Source of the DNA: Petunia secreta
Taxonomy: Eukaryota; Streptophyta; Magnoliopsida; Solanales; Solanaceae
NCBI GenBank assembly: GCA_029990175.1
Contig: JARKIP010000010.1
Span: 44,944,001 to 45,008,000 of the forward strand
Reading direction: 5' to 3'
Length of the DNA: 64,000 nt
Part shown: piece after piece, positions 45,697 to 54,006 of the stretch
Numbering within the stretch: the first letter of the stretch is position 1
Layout: each line of letters starts with the position of its first letter
Translations under genes and position numbers: made by a program
Notes under the pieces: model-generated
What the model saw: only the letters and a program-made list of their open reading frames with translations
Told to the model about the DNA's origin: nothing
Database searches by the model: none

Positions 45697-47205
45697 TAGA
45701 ATCTACATCGACGGATATATAGGGTCCGCGTTTGTGGACACGATATCAATTTGAGAAACATAGGATCTGCGTCGGCGGATATATAGGGTTCGCAGTGGTG
45801 AACATGACAGCAATGACAACAGTGTAAGGTCCGCGTCTGTGGACAAGACATCTTTTGGAGAAGCATAGGATCCGCATTGGTGGATATATAGGGTCCGCGT
45901 TTGTGGACATAGACATCTTTTGGAGAAGCATAGGATCCGCATCGGTGGATATATAGGGTCCACGTCTGTGGACATGACATCTTTTGGAGAAGCATAGAAT
46001 CCATGTCGGTGGATACATAAGGTCCACGTCTGTGGACACGACATCAATTTGAAGATCATAGAATCCATGTCGGTGGATATATAGGGTCCGCGTCTGTGGA
46101 CATGACATCAATTTGACAAGAATAGGATCCATGTTGGTGGATGTATAGGGTCTGCATCGGTGGACATGACAAGCATAGGATCCATGTCGGTGGATATATA
46201 GGGTCCGCAGCGGTGGACATGACATCAATTTGAGAAGTATAGAATCCATGTCGGTGGATGTATAGGGTCTGCATCGGTGGACATGACAAGCATAGGATCC
46301 ATGTCGGTGGATATATAGGGTCCGCAGTGGTGGACATGACATCAATTTGAGAAGTATAGAATCCATGTCGGTGGATGTATAGGGTCTGCAGCGGTGGACA
46401 TGACATCAATTTGAGAAGTATAGAATCCATGTCGGTGGATGTATAGGGTCTGCAACGGTGGACATGACAAGCATTAAATCTATGTCGGTGGATATGCAGG
46501 GTCCGCAGCGGTAGACATGACATCAATTTGAGAAGTGTAGAATCCATGTCGGTGGATATATAGGGTCTGCATCGATGGACATGACAAGCATAGGATCCAT
46601 GTCGGTGGATATATAGGGTCCGCAGCGGTGGACACAATATAAATTTGAGAAGTATAGAATCCATGTCGGTGGATATATAGGGTCCGCGTCTGTGGACATG
46701 GCATCATTTGACAAGCATAGAATCCAAGTCGGTGGATATATAGGGTCCGCAGCGGTGGACATGATATCAATTTGAGAGGCATAGAATCAATGTCGGTGGA
46801 TACATAGGGTCTGCATCGGTGGACATGACATCCATAGAATCTGCATCGGTAGATATATATATATAAGGTCCGCGTTTGTGGACAATTCAGCAATTGAAGG
46901 TATAGGTCCGCGTTTGTGGGCATAGTTCAGCGATCTGAAGCAGAGTAAGAATCTGTGATTATGGATGATGGGGTCCGCGTTTGTGGGTAGTTCAACACAA
47001 GATCTGTGCCTGTGGATACAGTTCAACATTGAAAGCACCTTAAGTATCGAAGAGACATATGATCTGTGTCACTGGATGGAAAGTTTGGAGTCCATGTTTG
47101 TGGACGAGATATCAATCAAACAAGCGTAGGGTCCACGTTTGTGGGCATACTTCAACAATTTGCAGCAAAGCAAGGTCCGCATCGGTGGGCATAGCATTGA
47201 AAAGA
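45697..47205. repeat. Hairpin minisatellite of the gag-only element
   Basis: About 1.5 kb of units mostly 64 bp long, with a shorter 53-bp variant. The core is ATCC(A/G)(C/T)NTCGGTGGAT, ATATAG, GGTCCGCNNCNGTGGAC, ATGACATCAATTTGAGAAGNATAGA. Each unit holds two short inverted repeats, ATCCNC....GTGGAT and GTCCNC....GTGGAC. The order degenerates after about 46900. Long open frames on the minus strand are a by-product of the repeat. Confidence 0.92.
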
Positions 47206-48148
47206 CATTTGGATGAGACATCAATCAAACAAGCATGAGACAAAACAACCACCCGGCTCAACAGGGAAGTTTACTTTATCTTTATCTTTATATCTATTGC
47301 ATTTATCATGATTTTGCTGCAGGGTACTCCCTGATTTCTCGACAAGCCCCTGTGCCATACTCTCACGCCTGTTCCCAATATCACTACCAATCATGCAACC
47401 ACAAAACCTCAAACACATACAATGCAAAGCCTGACCCTAACACCCGCAAGCCACCTATCTTGCCGAGTTCCGAGCTATAATTCCGTACTCGCACCAGTGG
47501 TCTACCTAATCTTTCCTTGTCGATTGGGTGTCAGCCTCGTATTCCTTCCTAATTCGTGCACATCTGCGTCAATCATGCGTGTTTTCGTGCTTAATCGAGC
47601 CCATCCATTTGAATCGTGCGCATTCATAAAACTCGCTCCTCAAATATTTCCCAGCTTGGTCAAGACAGTATTGAAGGCGAGATTACTCATTTATCGAGAT
47701 GAAGTGGATACTATGTCTTTGTAAACTCCTCTTTATGGGTGTGTCGTGCACCACATCTTCATAACTAGGATGATTATAAGCATCTTTTCCCACGCTTGAT
47801 CTATCGATGTTATTTCATCTTCGACAATACCTTTGCTTTATTCTTCATTCATCTCGCCAAAAGGCAAAGCATACACGAATCTAAACTTTACATAATTGGA
47901 TAAGTTTAGTCTTTACATCCAAGATCGTGCGTCAAAAATATATCACACAGGCAACATGCCATTCTAGAACTACACACGGCCTGATTCTCGTGAAACCCGA
48001 GATATGTAGACAGCTAAGTGACCAGGGTTCGGCCAAAAACACCCCAAAACTCCTATTCTTCCCCTTTCAATCTTCTGCCTACTGGTCGTGACAAAATTGG
48101 CAGTTCCGTCAACTATCTTTGCCCGAAGACTCTTTCATCATCCCCGGG
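47206..48148 (+). other. 3' untranslated part of the gag-only element
   Basis: About 940 bp between the minisatellite and the PPT, with no recognisable coding domain. Confidence 0.6.
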
Positions 48149-48162
48149 CAAAGAGGGGCAGC
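48149..48162 (+). other. Polypurine tract of the gag-only element
   Basis: CAAAGAGGGGCAGC immediately upstream of the 3' LTR. Confidence 0.7.
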
Positions 48163-48480
48163 TGTTGACACCCAATTTTGTCCCTCATTTTTCTAAAATT
48201 GGCCATAATTCAACTTAAGGGTGCAATGTGACTATTTGTGCAAAATGTGCATTAGAAATCATGCATTTACGTGTGTTATCCTCTATTTATATATTATATA
48301 CTTAAGTGTGGCTATATTATGTAACTTTTGCATCATTTAGGCTATTTGTCAAAACTGTGACTATTTGTGAAATTAGTACATTCATAATATTAGTGGCTAT
48401 ATTATATAATTACGTCATTTAGGCTACATGTCAAGTTTATTTTAATTTATGATTATTTGTACAAATTAGTAATTATTTGT

Positions 48481-48482
48481 GA

Positions 48483-48492
<10 letters not shown>
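48481..48492. repeat. TSD of the inserted LINE (GATTATATATAT), left copy
   Basis: Twelve bases identical to 50044-50055. The target is AT-rich, so the exact edge is uncertain by a few bases. Confidence 0.8.

Positions 48493-48500
<8 letters not shown>

Positions 48501-48513
<13 letters not shown>
48501..48513 (-). other. Poly(A) tail of the truncated LINE (T run on plus strand)
   Basis: About 13 T residues followed by AAGCGAATATCACTAGGCA, the reverse complement of a LINE 3' end. Confidence 0.8.
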
Positions 48514-48903
48514 AAGCGAATATCACTAGGCAAGGAGCGTAGTGACTAGTTTTATAAATAATAAATGCCTCAAAGAGGACAATACAAAGTAAGGAGGGCC
48601 ATACCATACCTTACATCATCCTATCGAGGTGAGACCTCGCTCCTAGCAAGAATGCAAAAAATAAGAACTAGCAAGAACTAAATAAAGTATGATCATCACA
48701 GAGTTAATAAGACACTCTATGATGATATTACATATGAGAATACTAAAATAATGAAATAACATAAAAGCTAGAAAGAAAGTGGAATCGTACAATCCGCACT
48801 TCCTTCTACAAGTGATGAAATGGAAAATGTAGAAAGGCCCTACAATACGAACTTGAAAAAAATGATATTTGCGGCTCTCTGTCATGGTCATATATGCTAT
48901 CCA

Positions 48904-50041
48904 TCATTTTTTCGAGTTCTTGGACTTGTTGGACCTTTTGGACTTTGATTTTGTACTCCTCGTAGGTTTCACCCTAGTAGGCTCTAAAGGGCGCCTTACC
49001 CTCCTTACTCTCTTTGGAGCATTATCACGAATTTCCCTGGGCGACAAGTCTCCTTCTCTAGCCACCATGCTAAAATTATGTGCGGTGGACTCTTCGTCAA
49101 GTTCCTCTTCTTCAAACAAATCATCATCCTCCACCAAATAATGTCCTTGAGGAAACCTCTCTTGGAGTGATCCCACTTGCCGCGCCAAGATACCCCTCGT
49201 ATCATTCAAATCCATACGCTTGACAAGCTCATCATCCGTGGGCAAATACTTTGAATATGGGACAAGCTGCATCAAGGATTTAGGCACAAAGGAAAGAGCA
49301 TTTATGTTCAAAAAAGACTTACCAAAATTAGGAGAGGCACTTCTACACAAACGTTCAAGTTGAGCCGTTGGAATAATATCTTTTCCAAAAAATTTTGGCT
49401 TGGTCACGCTCACAGATTCCAGTGTTGTGCTAACCTCGAGTGAAGGAATAGTGAGAGCTTGTTTATTTTCCTTACAGGTCCGCTGGCTCAAATTGATATC
49501 ATCACCCTCACTAATATCCAGCACTGAGGCAGTAGTACCCAAGAGAGGAGTACCCGCTGCAGCTGCATCCAATGCTTCACAATTTTGCACATCCAGCTGC
49601 TCTCCCACATCAGCAAATAATTTTGGAGTCTGAGATTCCTTTTCCCCATCTGAAGGAATTAAATCCTTACCAGAAGGAGAGTCAAAAATCTCCAAACGTA
49701 CAGCATCAACTATCGTCGCCTCAACCGGAGAAGTCTGGCCATTAAAATCGAGGGCTCTTTCAGCTTCAAAGTCTTGTAGATCCACGATATTAATACCAGT
49801 AGGGGCTGAATCACCCTCACATGACAAAGAGTCATAAAAACCCGTGCCTGACGATTCCCCAACAATATCTCCTAGCTTTAATACCTCATTAAATTCGTCC
49901 AAAGCACGGTCCCCATTGTTACCCACGTGAGCACCTTGTGGATCCTCATTAAATTCTTGAAGCACTCCCAGCTTAAACAAATTATTAGCAGACTCATCAA
50001 TCCTACACTCCCCTCGTGACTCCCCAATATTTAAAGCATTA
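48904..50041 (-). CDS. Hydrophilic ORF of the truncated LINE, likely ORF1 C-terminus
   Basis: About 378 codons without a stop, running through the 5' truncation point, so no true start is present. The first two thirds are acidic and Ser/Thr-rich. A VPKSLMQLVPYSKYLPTDDE block and an acidic DDDLFEEEELDEE patch follow. The end is strongly basic (KRVRRVRRPLEPTR, then Lys/Ser repeats). There is no zinc knuckle, endonuclease or RT. Its place directly before a LINE tail suggests the C-terminal part of a LINE ORF1 whose ORF2 was lost in the source copy. A retrocopy of a host mRNA is the alternative. The intact frame implies recent arrival. Confidence 0.6.
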
Positions 50042-50043
50042 TC

Positions 50044-50055
50044 GATTATATATAT
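50044..50055. repeat. TSD of the inserted LINE, right copy
   Basis: GATTATATATAT, matching 48481-48492, followed by TTAAATAATT as in the uninterrupted left LTR. Confidence 0.8.
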
Positions 50056-50735
50056 TTAAATAATTTAATTTGAGTTTATTTAATATTTATTTGTGCATTT
50101 TATAATATATGTATATCTATATTTCATTTTTACATTTTAAGTTAAATATTGGCCAATTGAAGTGTCCAAATTCCTTTTTATTATTAATTCTTCCATATTT
50201 CAAAATTACTATCCAAAATTTTTTATTTTTCTTTATTTATTTACTTACATTTTACTCTGAACCTAGCAAAATTTCCTAACAAAATGCATCCTTATTATTT
50301 GAATTTTTAAATCTCAAACCTTCTTCCTAATTCTACCATGATCTAGACCAAATAATAGTCTAGATACGTCTTCCCGTCCAAATTCATCCCCCCAAATCTT
50401 TCCTATATATATCGTTATCTTATTCTTAAAAATTCCCCAATGTCCCTACCCACTTTTAGTACCAAGTTCATTTCCCAAATCTAATCCCCAATTTTTCTCC
50501 AATCTCCCTAAATCTCTCCCTTGATTCACTCCCATTCACAATCTCCCTAATTCCTCTTCTTCCTAATTTTAGGTCACCATTTTCCCCACTTTCAAGTCTA
50601 CATACATTATTGAGGAAAATCATTCAAATCCCCCTCAAATCATTCCCCTTAATCTTATCCAATCAAATCCCTCCCATTAAGCCTAAATTCCCCAATCACC
50701 TCCCATTTTCCTTAACCACTCTTTTTCAAAAATAC

Positions 50736-50742
50736 TATAAAT
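50736..50742 (+). promoter_or_regulatory. TATA box in the 3' LTR of the gag-only element
   Basis: TATAAAT in the same context as 39554-39560. Confidence 0.65.
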
Positions 50743-52206
50743 ACACCTACTTCTCACATTCATTCATCACTTACTCTCATCTTCTCCTACACACATCTCC
50801 TAACATATTGATTCATCATCACTTACAATTACATCTTCTATACACATTCCAACATTCTCACTTCTCACAACTTAACCACATATTTCTCTACACTTCTTTT
50901 ATCCTTTAACACACCACTCTATTTTTTATTATTTTATTGGGAGCCACATTAAAGACTTGTCCAGAAGCTCGTATTGACAAAAGTTATCCATTCATTGGAA
51001 GGTAACTTGTATTGAACTTTTCTTAGTATTTTGTGCTAACGTTGCAGGTACAACTACAACTATATATAAGTTACTGCTATGTAATGTGAATATTTGGTTA
51101 AGCAGGGGCCACCTTCTACCCTCTATTTATTTGTTGTGTGTTGAAATGAGTGAAATCATAAGATATGTTGAGAATGTGAAGTGCTACTTGAAAACTGAAA
51201 TGTTTTGCGTGAATCTGGAAATCTGAGTTTTACTTAGTTAATGCATGACAGGTTTTTTTTTTTTTTAAAGATTAAATTAGTGCAGGGAGCTGGCTTATTT
51301 CTGCAAAATTGAGTATTCTGAAAATTTAACAGTAGCATGAAGACTTTGCATCTTTATTACAACTTAGTTGTTTTAATTTGGAGGCCTACTTTTAAAGCTT
51401 TTAAAATTATTTTGCTTACATGATATTATTTGACTTGTGTGATTTGCATGACCGTACTTTTTATGTGACGACTAGAAGAGTCTAGATTGGGGCATTAACA
51501 CAATTAGGGAGTCTAGACATTTTACATTTATATTAATAGTCTCAATGGCCTCCGATACATTAAGTGGGACGCTAGTAAACCTTTAGGACGTTTAAAATAT
51601 TAGCTAGCGCTTTAGTTAAATACTTAAAGAGGGTATGGGGGTTAAAGGGAACTAAGCCCCTCGGATATGATGGAAACTACCCAAACTATAATTGATAGTG
51701 GATTTTGAAACTATCGTCCCTTACGAAAGCCGGGTTCTGATCCGAATAGGATAATAAAGCCTAAGGTTGTTCTAAATGCCTAGTGGTTATTTATTGTTTA
51801 CTTTGTGGCTATTCGTGCGACATGATTACTATTTCAATTATCTATGCAAATATTTTAAAATGTTAAATTGCCTATTTTGCTTACTTTGCAGTCTATATCT
51901 CTTTTATTTACCTTATTTATCTTTTGTCTTTTCCTAAATCAATATATGAAACCCAATATAAAAATCGGTCGGGAATCACGTTTAGTGGAACCTAGAAGGT
52001 GCCTAACCCCTTCCTTCTAGGTTATTTCGAGCACTTACCCGAATCTCTGATTAGTAGACCAACGCGGAGTTATATTTTAAATCAATTAGAAACCAATAGG
52101 TGACCTAATACGCCTAGAATAATTTATTAGGTGGCGACTCCAAAACTCAACTCAAACGAGTTACCCAAGTTGTAAACCACTTTACTATTAAAGTGGGGGT
52201 GCGATA

Positions 52207-52211
52207 GTCAC
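52207..52211. repeat. TSD of the gag-only element (GTCAC), right copy
   Basis: Matches 38553-38557. Confidence 0.93.
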
Positions 52212-52730
52212 CTCGGGGACGCTTTCGAGTAGTTTTTCCACGCGCGCCTCGACGCGAGCCTCAACTCGGGCTTCGATCTCCTTGGTTATCCTTTCAACGT
52301 CTACCGAGGAGGTAGTTTCTGCCACGGTGGGAATCGTCCAGAAGTGTGGCGTGGTGCTCGGTAATGTGCCCGAACCCCCAGATGTGGCTCCATTTTGAGG
52401 TCCCCCTGTTATCGCGCCCGTAGGAACGAAGGGCGGGATGCCTCCACTTGGAATCACATGTGGGACTCCACTCGGAGTTGAACTATTGCTCGCCTCTAAC
52501 GAGGCACGAAATTCAGCATTAATATTAGCCTGCTCGGCCTGCTGCTCTTGAAGAGCTTTCAGGGTGGAAACAACGTAGGTCTGAAAGGCTTCGGTTGAAG
52601 CCGAAGAGGAAGGGTTTGTTGCTGGTGATATTAGCGGTGCATTGGAGTTTGGGTTCGATTGAACGCTAGCCTGTCCATCGGGAGTTAGCTGAGGTTCAAC
52701 GGGATTCTACTATTGTCAGCCATCTTGTCA
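52212..52730 (-). pseudogene. Tat gag, N-terminal part
   Basis: Start of the Tat gag on the minus strand, severed from the rest by the gag-only element. It encodes a Pro/Gly/Ser-rich stretch (residues like SGGIPPFVPTGAITGGPQNG). A repeated ARVEARVEARVE helix follows just before the break at 52211. The frame continues on the other side at 38552, where it soon meets a stop. Low-complexity N-termini of this sort are usual for Tat gag. No start codon can be assigned with confidence. Confidence 0.65.
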
Positions 52731-52794
52731 AATAAAAACTGGAATTCGAACAAAAAGAACATTCAACTTTGGAACAAAGCGTTTATGCTCGTAT

Positions 52795-52811
52795 CCCCAC
52801 AGACGGCGCCA
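52795..52811 (-). other. Primer binding site of the Tat element
   Basis: Minus-strand TGGCGCCGTCTGTGGGG, three bases from the 5' LTR. This motif is common in Tat/Grande/RIRE2-type elements. Confidence 0.8.
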
Positions 52812-52814
52812 ATT

Positions 52815-53375
52815 TGTATTAGCCTAAACTGATTTAGGATCACAAATCGAATTTGAGTTGTGAATACAAGCAAATCTAAGTATCAAAGTCGAAATATGAA
52901 CAATAGGAGACGGAATATATGTAAAAGAACGAGATTTCAATATATGCCAATGAGTATAAATTTTTGCCAGAGTTTCTGTATGTATTTCTGAATAGCTACA
53001 ATATGAAAACTAGTGCTATTTTATAGATGTAAGGGGCCTTGCCCACGTTTCCCATGGCTGGTCATGTTCAAACCCACGTTCAGCATGCATGTTGGTGGAG
53101 TTAGTTGGCTGAAATAGTGAGTTATTATGCCGCTGGTGCCGGGATATTCTACCGAGGTTCAAATACATAACCTCGGTGGTACAATCACGCTGCTCGATCG
53201 AAGTGGTTGTTAGCCGAACCTCAACCTACGCTTCGTCTTCGCTGATGGACCTTGATGCTCGACTTCGGTGATTCTATTGTTGGCTTCAACCTTCACCCTT
53301 TGGAGCATTAGTTCATCTGACTTCGATTTATCCCACCGAAGTGCTGTCCGGGCACGTCAATTTTTACCCAATACA
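52815..53375 (-). repeat. 5' LTR of the Tat element (561 bp)
   Basis: TGTATTAGCC to CCCAATACA, with complete TG...CA ends. It aligns with 17919-18472. Confidence 0.93.
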
Positions 53376-53381
53376 CTATAC

Positions 53382-53474
53382 AAGTCCCTTCTCAACTTCT
53401 TCAAGCAAATGAAAGAAATATTCTTTTGCAGGTTCATACATTAATTCAGAACCATTGTTGGTGAAACCTCCAAA
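53382..53474 (-). pseudogene. Candidate exon of the host gene split by the Tat element
   Basis: On the minus strand a pyrimidine-rich stretch ends in GAG, then 31 codons (FGGFTNNGSELMYEPAKEYF and FHLLEEVEKGL) lead to a GT donor (CTT|GTATAG). The donor lies seven bases from the Tat LTR, and TATAG would be the Tat target site. The exon is phase 0 at both ends and compatible with the phase-0 exon at 16838-17053. The family is not recognised, and upstream exons are not evident before the galactosyltransferase gene. Reading across the GT would give TAG, so it could instead be a chance open stretch. Confidence 0.35.
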
Positions 53475-53764
53475 CTCATGAATGAGATCGAAATGAAATA
53501 ATGAAAGTAACTACCATAAGATAAGTAGTCCAGACAAAAAGGATATTACTGCTATTGTGAGAACTAGAAAGTAATCCAACGTGATTGGAAGATTTACAAC
53601 TATATGAAAGCAGCAACTTCTTGCTGAAGTATACATTTATTAGTTTCTCCTTTACAATCTAACAAATGTTTCCTAAGCATCTAAAAAAGAACAGTTGCTT
53701 CAACTTGATTTCACATGTTGACAACAACTCATATCCCCTCCTCTAATAATACTGGAGCAGATAC

Positions 53765-53812
<48 letters not shown>

Positions 53813-54006
53813 AACTCATATCCCTTCTTAGCTAATGATGTCGGAACAGATATCGCGGCAATTGCTCCCTCTCTCGTCTCAGTCAACCATTCATGAGCAT
53901 GTATTAGTCATATTTTTTCAAGCTGATACACTAATTTATCGAAGACATTGCTTTTAAAGTCTCCTCATACTTGCAGGGCTCCAGAGATTAGAGAAATGCT
54001 GGATGA
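53475..54006. other. Region between the Tat element and the galactosyltransferase gene
   Basis: Mostly non-coding, with a (TC)n microsatellite at 53768-53809. A short duplicated block (CAACAACTCATATCCC...GCAGATA/ACAGATA) lies on either side of it. Confidence 0.6.
53768..53809. repeat. (TC)21 microsatellite
   Basis: Uninterrupted TC dinucleotides over 42 bp. Likely length-polymorphic. Confidence 0.95.

Larger units (their letters stand above)
48493..50043 (-). mobile_element. 5'-truncated LINE-derived retroposon with poly(A) tail
   Basis: A minus-strand insertion in the gag-only element's 3' LTR. It begins (plus strand) with a T run, the poly(A) tail, and ends at 50043 with a 12-bp target duplication. 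The sequence before the tail (minus strand: TCACTACGC, TGCCTAGTGATATTCGCTT) matches the tail of the LINE at 1-8213 at 17 of 21 positions. It holds a single hydrophilic ORF (48904-50041) and no endonuclease or RT. The ORF is open right to the 5' junction, as expected from incomplete target-primed reverse transcription. Confidence 0.8.
38558..52206 (+). mobile_element. Gag-only LTR retrotransposon (TR-GAG-like), in the Tat gag
   Basis: A plus-strand LTR element with 2.46-kb LTRs, 5-bp TSD GTCAC, a PBS at 41021-41038 and a PPT before 48163. It encodes an Ogre-like gag (42377-44145) but no protease, RT, RNase H or integrase anywhere between gag and the 3' LTR. In that place are a cluster of three stem-loops and a 1.5-kb minisatellite. 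This matches the class called TR-GAG, thought to be mobilised by enzymes of autonomous relatives. Its 3' LTR is itself interrupted by a truncated LINE. Without that LINE the element is about 12.1 kb. The LTRs remain closely similar apart from scattered substitutions and small indels, so it is younger than the Tat host. Confidence 0.9.
48163..52206 (+). repeat. 3' LTR of the gag-only element, interrupted by a LINE
   Basis: 4044 bp because 1551 bp of LINE DNA and its duplicated target are inserted. The terminal base pair has mutated from CA to TA (GTGCGATA). It carries a TATA box at 50736-50742 and a 14-16 bp insertion near 50660 relative to the left LTR. Confidence 0.93.
17919..53375 (-). mobile_element. 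Tat-lineage Ty3/gypsy retrotransposon hosting three nested elements
   Basis: The outer element of the nest, transcribed on the minus strand. Its 5' LTR is 52815-53375 and its 3' LTR is 17919-18472. The PBS is TGGCGCCGTCTGTGGGG at 52795-52811 and the PPT lies at 18473-18488. Gag, protease, RT, RNase H and integrase remnants follow in order, interrupted by insertions at 38558, 30322 and 19000. Between integrase and the 3' LTR is an extra gene on the opposite strand with a gypsy-type transposon domain, as in several Tat elements. Without insertions it measures about 10.8 kb. In the first 340 bp the LTRs differ at about 20 positions (~6%), so it is the oldest layer. The left LTR lacks its first 7 bases, so no TSD pair survives. 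Confidence 0.9.

Noticed and set aside
45681..46923. Several overlapping minus-strand ORFs of 80-206 codons with repeated Met/Asp/Ser/Pro words
   Set aside because: They arise because the hairpin minisatellite lacks stops in several frames; no domain, start context or independent composition supports a protein.
45697..47205. Regularly spaced palindromic repeats resembling a CRISPR array
   Set aside because: Units are contiguous and repeat their 'spacers', the element is a plant LTR retrotransposon, and no cas gene is present.
49400..49633. Plus-strand ORF in the truncated LINE
   Set aside because: Shadow of the 378-codon minus-strand frame.
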